From positions 1-64,000 of the forward strand of contig NW_026991408.1 in NCBI RefSeq assembly GCF_036370855.1: a stretch of DNA of 64,000 bases, in the 5' to 3' direction. The notes beneath the pieces are model-generated. The model saw nothing but the letters and a program-made list of their open reading frames with translations. It searched no databases and was not told the DNA's origin. Source of the stretch: Dromaius novaehollandiae. Its lineage: Eukaryota > Chordata > Aves > Casuariiformes > Dromaiidae. This document shows, in pieces, positions 49,701 to 61,700 of this stretch; within the stretch, counting starts at the first letter, position 1; each line of letters opens with the position of its first letter. The translations under genes and the position numbers were made by a program.

Positions 49701-52700
49701 TGTGTCCTTATTTTTATTCTGATTTGTATGAAGTGCAAGCTAAGATAAAATTTAACTCTTTCAAGGTTACTTAGAAGTTTCTGTTGCATGTTTTCCAATC
49801 TCATGTTGATACCTTTATTAGGAATACTGTATGTTCTCGTACTCTGAAATCTAGGGACAAGAGAGTGATTCATCAGAAACATCAGTTCGAGGACCACGAA
49901 TAAAACATGTTTGCAGGAGAGCAGCTGTTGCACTGGGCCGTAAGCGGGCAGTGTTTCCTGATGACATGCCCACTCTGAGTGCCTTACCGTGGGAAGAACG
50001 AGAGAAGATACTGTCTTCCATGGGAAATGATGGTAAGTTAGGTATTTTAGTTTTGCATCTGTGGATTCATACACAATCTGTTTGTTCACGACTTTGTTTA
50101 GTAGCATCTATACGTATATAATATATGCGGTAGGTATCTGAACTTGTACAACTGATCACTTTAAGTAATTAACAGGGGAAAGTACATTAAACAGAATGGT
50201 GCTTTTTTATTAAAATGCTACTCTAACGGGGTTAGTAATCCTTTTAACCTTAGTTAATTTTTTTATAAAAATGTGTTATACAGTAAGCTTTCAGTCTGCT
50301 GAAGTGTGTGTGTATGTACATATATGTGTGTACATATGTGTGTGTATATATATGTGAATTCACATTAGAATTTTTTTTTGACAGATAAGTCATCAGTAGC
50401 TGGCTCAGAAGAGGCTGAACCTCTCGCTCCACCTATCAAACCAATTAAGCCGGTTACCAGAAACAAGGCACAGCAAGAACCTCCGGTGAAGAAGGGCCGA
50501 CGCTCAAGGCGCTGTGGGCAGTGTTCAGGCTGTCAGGTTCCGGAAGACTGCGGCGTCTGTACTAACTGTCTGGACAAACCCAAGTTTGGTGGGCGCAATA
50601 TAAAGAAGCAGTGCTGCAAGTAAGTGCGTGCCTCAGAAATTGTTTAGCTAACGCCTACACTGGGTGGAATAAGCATACCTATACTCTTGGGTAGGGAATG
50701 ATGGACTTCCCCTGTAGCTCGGGCTTCGAAGGATTTTGGCCTGGACTAAGGCTGCGTTGCGGTAGGGACTGAAAACAGTTTGATTTAAGAGGCTAGATGC
50801 TGATCTCAGGTGTGCTGGCTATGAGCTCTTTTTCTATGTTTCACTTCCAACTTATTTTCCCCAGTGGAAGAAATTGGCATAGGATTGTAAAGCATTTGGT
50901 ATGAGATCAGTGACTTTCATTACTATGGTAGTGTGGGTTAATGCAAGAAAGGCACCAAAACCAAAAAAAGTATTTTCTCTTACTTTCTCAACTGGCATTT
51001 TTGAAGAACTTGGTTTTTTAACTGATTTTTATCCGGTATGTAAACTTAATATAACAAAGATGTCTCTGGATGTCACTAAGAAATACCACTCTTTCCTTTA
51101 ATTTTTTTTTTAATTTTTTATACATATCACTTAGTCTGAACCTTTTGCTTTTTTCAATTGCTGTATTAAGTCAATTTTACCAGACTAGATAATCTGTCTG
51201 AAAAGGCAGCAAGTGAAGTGCTATCAATAGAGATTGTTGTGATATGAAAGCTATTTATAAAGCGTAGCCATGAGACTTGCTGTGTAGTGCTCATCTGTGT
51301 GAAAACACTCTGCAGACTACAATCTGTAAGTAGTCACACTCTTAGTAGCTTTGCCCAGGCCTTGGGCAAGGTTTCAAAACCATGGGCCCTGCTGCAAGAA
51401 ACAAAGTCTAGCCTAGCATATTGGAGACATTGCGTGGCAAACGTAAGAAAAATAGGAATTAAAGTAGAACACATCAAACACGTGGTTTCAATCCCACTCC
51501 ATATAAGTAGAGTGACTCCTTTTGTCTGAAATGGCCTAACTTTGGACTACATAAAAGCTACAGTTCAGAGAGTGCGGTTTGGTTTCTTAGAGCTCTTAGA
51601 AGTATTCTGGTACTTCTCAAATGCCGGTATCTAAGAAATATAGTCAGTGGGGGGTTTTCCAGTGAAACAATTATGGCACTGGCAGTTCTATTAACCTCAA
51701 AACTGTGTGTTGAGTGTGGCAAACCAAAAGGAAAATACAAGGGAAAATAAAAAGCTGCTTTGGTCTTAAATATTTCTGAAGAAAAAAATATTAAAAATTA
51801 TTTGGAAGAGACTATTGGGAATATTGAATGGCTGGTGAATTCATAATTTTTTTTCTAATTTTTCATGTTGAAAGTTTACAGAATGCATTCCTAATGTCTG
51901 TGCATTTTTCTTCCGATTTCTAATTGCAAAACATTTTTTTCTTTGTAGAATGAGGAAGTGTCAGAATCTACAATGGATGCCTTCCAAAGCATATCTCCAG
52001 AAGCAAGCTAAAGGTAGGCTAAAAGATTTCCCTCTTGAGTGTAGCACCAGAGTGAAAATTTTCATATCTTAAACTTTTTTCTTCATGCCGTCACTGTGGC
52101 CATGCTGAGCTATAAAAGATTAGTGTGAAACCAAAAGTTAACAGGGAGTCTGACTGTTCTGATGATGTCAAATGGAAGTTGTAAGAGAGGTATGAGTAGG
52201 GGCAGCTTCTATACCATAATGGTGGCTGCCATTTTCAGCACTGGACTTGTAGATTTTCCTCCCTTTTGTAGGGAACTGCTGATGATGACTGATCAGTCTC
52301 CCCTCTGCCCTTCAGGTGAAGCATTTGTCAGAGATTTACCTGTTCCTGAATGACATGGGGACTGAGGGATCTCTTGGAGCCTCCTTGTCTCTGACATAGG
52401 GCTTAAGTGAGCCAGCATACGTATTCTATTAAATCTCAGCATTCTCAGTACTGCACTATTGGAGGTCCACGTGTTAGCGTGACAGTGATCAGGTGGCTGT
52501 CTTAAAACTCCTTGAACTTCACCATACAAAATCTACTTTCTCTTTTGTGCAGTTACTACAGAAGCATTTTGCTTACTGATCTGTCAGAATAGAGGCCCAA
52601 AATATTAGAACAGAGATTTTGGCATAAGTGCATTAATTTTACTGGCAAAAATACTTTTCTTCTGGAGTACTGATTTTTCTGTCATATGAAGGAACAGCAA

Positions 52701-55700
52701 AAAATTGTGACATCAAAATGTCTGTTTCCTTTTAAAAAAAGTGCTGTGTATTATTTGAAGTCATGCAATTTCATCTGCATGACTGTACTGGTGATTTTTC
52801 TTCCTAGCTGCAAAAAAGAAAGAGAAGAAATCCAAGGCAAATGAAAAGAAAGAAAGCCATTCTGGAAAGAACCAGTTGGACTCTGGACAGAAACAAGCTC
52901 TTCAGACTGTTTTAACAAGAGAAGATAATACTGTGAAGAAGAGCAGTGAGCCTGCCCGTAAGCCCATTGAGGAGAAGCATGAGGATGGGAATTCCTCTGT
53001 TCCAGTGGTGGAGCCCAAACAGGTTCCTGCCTCTGGTGCCAGAAGGACTGGCAAACAGGCACCCCAGCTGGTTCAGCTCGCTCCTTCTCAGCCACCAAGC
53101 TCAGGACCTTTGAAAAAAGAAGCACCTAAAGTTACCACTTCTGAGCCTAAGAAAAAACAGATACCACAGCCAGAAATAGGTAAATGTGACTGTTTGTCTT
53201 CCATGCATTTGAATCATGTTAAGTACAGCTGAGTATTAATACTCCTAAAAACTGTTGGATTTAAAACTGGTAAGTGCTTTATGGTCTGGTGAAATTACAG
53301 CAAATTATTTTGGAGAATTTTACTTAGAGCTGTGGTCCTTCTGTTGAACTATGCTGTACATATAGAGGTGGGTGGAAGGATGTCTGTCTTTAATGTGATT
53401 TTTAGTCCTGCAGTCATGGCAGTCTTAAAGTATAGTTTCAATAGCATTAAGCATATTGACTGCTCACAGTCTGAATGTGACATACAAGAGCATAATCTTT
53501 TACTACTAAAACATGGCCTGCTATTGCATGTAGTACATAACAACATGAACAGTAACCAAAGAGGCAGCTCCAGGACTTTTGTGTCTTGGCACCTGGAACA
53601 TTGGGATTTTTAGCAGCGTAAGCCTGACTGGTTATACCTTGAGGAGAAGTTCAGGTCGTAGTTGGTGATGTGTAGTCACAAAAGGGGATGGAAAAATTCG
53701 AATCTAAAATTCATCTCACACTACAAAATTTGTTTATTCCTTTTCTTCTCTACAAGTGGTTGTTACTCGAAATACTCATAAAATTCTTTTCCCTCTCCCT
53801 AGGCACAGAACAAAGCAAACAGAAAAAAATTGCTCCTCGTCCAACTTTCCCTGTGAAACAGAAACCTAAAGAAAAGGTGAATACTGTGTGTTGTTTTTGT
53901 TTTGTTTTGTTTTTTACCGTCCATAAATTTCAAGAAGTTGAAACCTGTGTGACTTCTAGCTATCTAGATAGAAGTGTATTGTCCTTACTAACCCTTTGGC
54001 AAATTTTTGTGCTTAAAACGTCAATAGGAACACCATTTTTATCATAAAAAACCATTCAGAATTCACTTCTGCCCCTTCAATTTAAGGTAAATCTAACTCG
54101 ATTCCTAGCACCATTCAAGATTGATGTGATATCTAAAAAGGAAAAAGTTTTCAATCCATTCAAGGAGAAATGTGTACCTTCTTATGAGTCTGAGCAAGTC
54201 ATGCAGATGCTAGTTTTTTTCTTGGCATCAGTATATTGATACCAAATTACTTGGCGTATGCCTGAGATGCAATTTATGTCTTAACTTGTTCCAAGACTTA
54301 CACATCATGGGACGGGGGCTAGGTTGTCCATATTTACTAGTTAAAAAATGGAACTATCTTCCTTTTTATAAACAAAATATTTTTTTTGTGAAAAACCTGA
54401 ATTGTCTTATTTAAATCTGTGGAGAAATGTGTAGATACTAGTTATGCCGACGCTTGCCCCACTGCATTTAAAAAAAAAAAAAAGCAAAGCATTCTGATAA
54501 GAGAACAGAATGAAAAACATGACGATAGAGGAAGATGCAGCAAATTGAAGTAGAAACATAATTGTGTTTGGAATGCTCTCTAAAAGGGTTTGCCAAATTA
54601 TTACTTTCTTTGAACCTTTGCAAGCTTCTTAATTCTATGCTGGTTTCAGGGGTTTTTTGTATGTGAATTATCTGAAGTGTTTCATATGGTTTACTGTTTA
54701 AGGGTAATGTTTGGGGTTGGGATTAATGCAGGCTCCTTTACTTGACTAGGAAAAGCCCCCTCCTATCAGCAAGCCAGAAAGCAGCACACTGAATTTGCTC
54801 AGTACTCTGACTAATGGAAGCAGTTCCAAGCAAAAAACACCTACAGATGGAGTCCATAGAATCCGAGTGGATTTCAAGGTAGAGGACCAAATGTTTTAAG
54901 TATTTGAATATTAACTGACTCTAAACACTGGTGCTACAGCCCCTCAAGAGTGCTGACAGTGATTTCTAAGTTTGCGTGTCTGGTACTGTTCAGAGAGAAC
55001 TGTAAATAGGAACCTTCATGACAAGTCATTTGGTTGATTTTTAGAAGTTTGTTATGCCTTTTTTTTCTTATAATTAGAGTACTGGATGAAGAGACAATTA
55101 AACCTTTAAACCTTAACTGTCAAAGTGAGGATGAGCAAGAATTTGAGGTTTATGAAGAATTATTCCATTAAGATGGAACTATAAAACCTTACCACCACTT
55201 GAGTCAACAAGATTTGGGGAAAATGTTAGTAATTTGTAATTCACAAAACTTTGGGTATATATGGGTTTTTTAAACTGATAAATCATGTACTTTTCTGAAC
55301 AACAGTTGTTGAAATAATAAAAACATATTTTCCTATTTTAATTTTTCAGTCCCTCTATAAGTTTTAATACTGGAGGCTATAGTGAGATCTCATAAGTGTT
55401 TTATACAAATATGAAGTTTTAATAAAGTCTAATTATTCTGAAAAACAATTTTTAGTAGTAATTCTGCACTTGTGAAAAACTGTCTTGTTCTTTAAGCTTG
55501 CTTTCTGTGGAGGAAAGGATAGTACATTACTAAGCTCATTTGCCAAGAATAGTGATGAGATGTGTCTATTTTAATATACACTATAAAGTAGACCAAGGTA
55601 GAAGTGAAAATAACTTCGGTTTTAGAACACTTAATTACAGGCAAAGAATGTATAAAGCAGCAATGTGAGCGCTTTGTAGTGATGTTGTATTTTTTTATTT

Positions 55701-58700
55701 TGCATGATGATGTATCCTTTTGTGCTTTCAGGAGGACTGTGAAGTGGAGAATGTTTGGGAGATGGGTGGGTTAGGCATCGTGACCTCGGTACCTATTACT
55801 CCCAGGGTGGTCTGTTTTCTCTGTGCCAGCAGTGGACATGTGGAGGTAAAGCATTGTGTTCTGCTGTTGATGACTTAAAGTTACGCACCGTGTTATGAAA
55901 AAACTCATTATAATTCCTTTAATCCAGAGGAAATTAAAATAACATCTGTAAATCTGTCCTTGCTATGCTTTGTCCCAGGATACTAAAAATGCAAGATATT
56001 TAAATTCAGTATAAAGATTTCTGGAGTACTTTGGAAGTGAACTGTTACTAGATGTAAAAGACAGTATTTTCAAGAGCACCTGGGTCTCTTCTTAGACATA
56101 GCTTGGACACTTACCTCTTATGTAAAGCAGGAGCTTTGCATTCTGTTAACTTAAAATCAAAATGGGACTTCTAAATAATTTTAAAAGAGGTTTAGGCACT
56201 GTTGACTTTCTCAGGTGTGCCTGTACCTACTAGGAGTTGCAAACCATTGCTGAAACGTGACTGAAAAGCTGCCGGTGCTGTAAAAGCATCGGCTTTTGGC
56301 TTAAGGTTTATTAGATGCATTCCCAGGAAAAGACAGGTGTCCTCTCAACATTTCAGACCAGTTGCCTTGGGATGTACTCTAGAGAAGGCTTGATTACAAT
56401 TGGTGGTCATTACTTGAAAAAAGGAGGTTAAATTTTGCATGTGAGCACCACCGCATGAAGGTCCGTTGGGACATGGAGCCATTCCCTTCTCAGTTGGGCT
56501 GCTCAAGTGGAAAAATGGATTCTTGCATGCCTTTTGACTTTGAGTCGGCAGTATTTGTGCCCTAAGGACTATCCTTTTTCTGAAATGATCAGCCATATAG
56601 AGGATACTTAGAAATTAGAAGAGCTTTCAAATGGGCCATCTAAGCTGAATGAGGGGAAAGATGTCCCTCTTGGCTCTGCATGTCCCTTCCTCCTTCAAAC
56701 AATGGGGGTTTTTTATTCGGTTGGCTTCTGGTACAGACAGGGTGATAAATGTTGAAGGCCTCTAGGCCTGTACCAGTACCCAGAACACTTAAATAAAAGT
56801 GACCAAACTCTTGTTTGCTGCTCCATGCTTAATCTAGGTAGAGAAACGTATATTTAGGGTAACTGAAGCATGCCCGCAATTTCCCTAGTAAAATGTGTCA
56901 GTAAATACCTGTGTTCTGTCCGGCTGTAAAGCAGAGTTTGAAGTAGGTTGGAGAGCAAGTGGTTTGGTGTGGGGGTTCAGGAACGCCTTTGACTTGCTAA
57001 ATCTCCCTCCCCGCCTTGCAGTTTGTGTACTGCCAGGTGTGCTGCGAGCCCTTCCACCGCTTCTGCTTGGAGGAGAGCGAGCGGCCCCTGGAGGACCAGC
57101 TGGAGAACTGGTGCTGCCGTCGCTGCAAGTTCTGCCACGTGTGCGGGAGACAGCACCAGGCCGCCAAGGTACAGCACCGGGCCGCCAAGGTACCCCCCGC
57201 TGGGCACCCAGAGCGCTTCGCGTGCCCTGAAACATGCGGCGGGAAGCAGTGGAGCGCGGACATCTGTCTGAATACTGCTGCGTACTGTTCTGAACTTACC
57301 TCGAGTCACTTAGCTGCAGCTTTCTCCTGTTGCCCTGAATAGGAGATCGAATATAAAACAAATATGCCCAGGATTTTGCGTCCTTTCTCAGCTTTCTGTT
57401 CACATATTTTTTCCCGTTGTTCTTGTAGCAATTGCTGGAGTGTAACAAGTGCCGAAACAGCTATCACCCTGAGTGCCTGGGCCCAAACTACCCAACGAAA
57501 CCAACAAAGAAAAAGAAAGTTTGGGTGAGGTTTCTTGATTTCTTTTTTGGGTAATTCACTTGTTGACTGATCATAACTACAGACCAAAGCTCTGCAAATT
57601 ACTTGCTCTGCTGCAATTACTTATCCTTTCAAGGAGGGGGGGGTGCCTATGGCATTGGAAGGTACATTTGGAAATAGATTTCTCACTAATGTTAGAGTTG
57701 CTGGTAATTCTCTGAACAAGCAGAATTTTACAGGGGTTACTCCTTTTTTTAGTTGTAATAATTCTTCTAATCGTAGTCTCAGAACATAGAAGAGCTCTTT
57801 AGAATGGAAACGCTTTTTTAGCAAACTTACTAGTTGACACTGACACTGAGAGACAAATTGGATTAATGTACTTTTTAGTGTCTTTCCACTTCTTGTTCTA
57901 AACAAGTGCAAAAGTCATGCCTATGGTGTACCTGGTACTGATAGTTTTTAAAGCATTTTCTACTGTATTGTCCTCCGAGTTGGCAAACTGATAAAATATA
58001 ACTTTATATTTTAGGTCAGAAAAAATGCCGTAATGTTGTCCCATCAAACATACGCTTTTTCATGTGAAAGGTGATATTATCGTTAGCACAGGTGGCAAGG
58101 ACAGAACAACCATATGTACTTTGGGAGGAAGGTCTTTTCCCTTTCAAAGAATTTCTGGTATTTGAAATGCCTTATTCTGTTGTGTAAGCTTTTTGCACTC
58201 ATTAAATAGTAAAAAGTATGACATGTATCATTAGGACTAAAGAATGGAAGCCGTTGGATAAAAGCAAGTAACTCTTGCCAAATGTGTCTCTTTTTCCAGA
58301 TATGTACCAAATGCGTTCGCTGCAAGAGCTGTGGATCAACAACACCAGGCAAAGGGTGGGATGCGCAATGGTCTCATGACTTCTCATTGTGTCATGATTG
58401 TGCCAAACTCTTTGCTAAAGGTACATAAAATTGTGATTATTTACAGCAGATGTCTTTTGAGGTGGTCTGATTCTGATGAGACGGTGTCAGAGTAGAGTGA
58501 AATGAGGGCCTACCAGCTTGTCAGTGGTACTACTGTTGGGGTCAAGAATCAGAGCCTGTATAACAAAAGCTTTTATAGGGAAGCTAAATTCTAAGGTTTT
58601 ACAATAACTAACAAAAGTCGCTGCCATTCTATTGGCAGAGTTTGAGGTTTCCAGAATTTAAACCCTATAAAATATAATAGCAATTATTACAGACCTGTTG

Positions 58701-61700
58701 GTACAAGACATGAGGTAGCAGCTGAGAAAATGATATTCTAAAGGAGTCCTGACTTAAGAGCAATGAAATCCCTATTGTGAGTAGGGCAATTGCTCCTTCT
58801 CAAATTATTTACTATATGTTAGGCCTTTGACTCTAGGAGGGACACCCTGGGAAAATCCCAGGGTAGAAAATCTTGTTTATTCTACTGAATTTCTTGCCTA
58901 TATGTCATCTTTGTTGTTTTCATTTCACCCTGTAAAGCTAACTGCATATAGCACTTTCTTAGTCTTACCGTTTAAAAAAAAAGGGTACCTAATAATGGAA
59001 TTGTAGGCTAACAGTAATAATTGTAGGATAATAATAGAATTGTAGTGGTCTTCCAGGCAAGGGATTTTTGTGGCTGTTGTTTTCAGTGTTGTAAAAGTAG
59101 ATGTACTTGTATCAGCAGCTTACTGCTGGGAGGTTTCAGAGAGCTTCTTTCTTGGTGCTCTATGAAGTAATCATCTGACCTTTAAGGTGCACATGGCAGC
59201 TGAACCGCTGATAAAAATCCTGTCTTGTTTGCAGGAAACTTCTGTCCTCTCTGTGACAAATGCTATGATGATGATGACTATGAGAGTAAGATGATGCAGT
59301 GTGGAAAATGTGACCGCTGGGTCCACTCCAAATGTGAAAACCTTTCAGGTAAGGCAAACTCTTACCTCCTTAGCCCTTAAAAATATGAGGCACCAAGTAG
59401 ACCAAAGCAATCCAGTTTTGGACCTTTCTACTTTAGTGTTGCATAAAAGCCCTCACCTGTTGTGACCTACCTGAAAAAAACCTATAGAAAGGTTACAGGC
59501 AAACCAGTGTTAGTGTCAGTGACCTGCTGAACACTTACGACTGGCCTCAAATGCAGTATCAATCAGTACGAGTTGCACAAGGTGTTTTGGTTCCTGGGAA
59601 GATGTTTGATTTAGACAGCAAGTGTTGGTATACAGAGTGGGGGGTTTCCCTGTATCAGTCCATCAGTAAGTAGTTCAGATTGTTGTTCTTTGTTTTGGTT
59701 TCATTTGCTTTTTTTTGCCTCCAGATGAAATGTATGAGATACTCTCTAACTTGCCTGAGAGCGTAGCGTATACCTGCATTAACTGTACAGAACAGCATCC
59801 TGCAGAATGGCGTCTTGCACTGGAAAAGGAGCTGCAGGTTTCCTTAAAGCAGGTTTTAACAGCCCTGTTGAATTCTAGAACTACTAGCCATTTGCTGCGT
59901 TATAGACAGGTAAGTTGAAGCCTTCTGTTAATGTATACTGGCTTGAAGTATTGCCTGGTATTCAGTTGAATTTTGGTATTGCTGTGCATCATACTTTGAA
60001 AAGTTTCTTTACTGTAGTTAAAACAACATGTATTGTGATTTTTTTGTTTTCTTCCTTTTGTTCATTCTTATGAAAATGTATAGATGTAGGTATCTACGAT
60101 ATGACTTCTGAGGACAAAGAAAAAATAGGATAGAGTTCTTTGTAGAATAGGAGGATTTTAGGTCTGTGATGGTCAAAGTGCCTCTTTGAGAGAAGAACCA
60201 GATTTTAGTCTTGAAATACGTATTTAGAAATATGACTCCTGAAAAATGAGTTTAACCTTTATATCTGATCTGTTTGCCTTGCTGCGTGCTTTAGAGGTCA
60301 GCAGCAAAAAGCTGTTTAAGTATCTTTTTATATTTGTCCCTGTGTTTTAGAAGAGAATACAGGGCTTTGAGTCTCCTTTCTTCCACGTTAATGAGAATCT
60401 CCGTGCCAGTAAATGTGCAGGAGAATATGTCATGAGTAGCAGCCATGCTTCAACACTAAATAACCAATGTCTGTCTGTTGGCTTGCTGTTGTTAACAGGC
60501 AGCCAAGCCACCTGATTTAAATCCTGAGACAGAAGAGAGTATCCCATCTAGAAGCTCTCCTGAAGGTCCTGATCCTCCTGTCCTAACAGAAGTCAGTAAA
60601 CAGGAAGAACAGCAACCTCTGGATCTGGAAGGAGTAAAAAGAAAAATGGATCAAGGAGGTTACACTTCTGTGGTATGCCAGAGTTTGAGAGTTTCATTCT
60701 AATTATAGAACCTATGAACTGCTTTATGACCTGTGATATTTGTGCCTGAGCATGCTGAAGCCTTTTCCTTATGAACAAGGAAATGGGTTTAATGTGGTGC
60801 TAAAAATAATTCTGCCTGGCACTCATGTTAATGTTGGCCCAAAGACACACAGATTACGCTGTTGTACGAGTCTCTTTAACCAGCAGTGATACTTGGTTAA
60901 AGCACCTCCACTCTTACTCAAACATATGTGTTCAGGGAAACAGGATATAGGTCATGTTTTACATGCAATGTCTGACAAAAAGCCTAGGCAAATGACATGG
61001 ATGATAGTCCGTTATCTGGAAACGAATAATTCGTGTTTGGAGGCATAATCTCTTTAGGAGTGTTTTGTATAAACTGCTAATATGCAGTGAATCAATTTTC
61101 CTTGTGGGGAGCAGTTTTTTCCTCCCCCCACCCCAAAGCCTGTAATCTTAAGGAAAAGTGTGTGTTCCGAAGTGCTGTTGCAAACATGCTGTTGCCAAGC
61201 TATGGCCAAATCCTTCTGAGGCAGGTTGCTCGATTGGTTTAAAGTAAAAGTCAGCGGTCAAATTCTGACTGAAGGAAGAAGTGAGCAATTATGGTTTTAT
61301 TTGTTTAGCAATTCTGCTAGTCAGTTTGCAAATACACAGAACTACTTGCTTTTTTACAGCCAAATTCTTTTTCTGCATAAATCAGTGTTCATCAGGAAGT
61401 CTGTTTGATGCCTTAAAAATTAGGAGATGGTATAGCTGTACAAGAGACAATCCTGCTGATATGAAATTTTGTGGCTTTCTTATAGTTGGAATTTAGTGAT
61501 GATATTGTGAAGATAATTCAAGCAGCCATTAATTCGGATGGAGGGCAGCCAGAAGTTAAAAAAGCCAATAGCATGGTCAAGTCCTTCTTTATTCGGGTGA
61601 GCAGGACAGCAGTTACTTTGAAATCTGCTTTGTATCGTATCACTGTTTATGTTGCTATTGGAATCCAAAAGGTCCATCGCGCTTATCGTTGCTTGGCTAT

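Noticed and set aside
51353-51371. Short inverted repeat TTGCCCAGGCCTTGGGCAA
   Set aside because: A six-base stem in an intron is expected by chance; there are no repeats or conserved neighbours to support a function.
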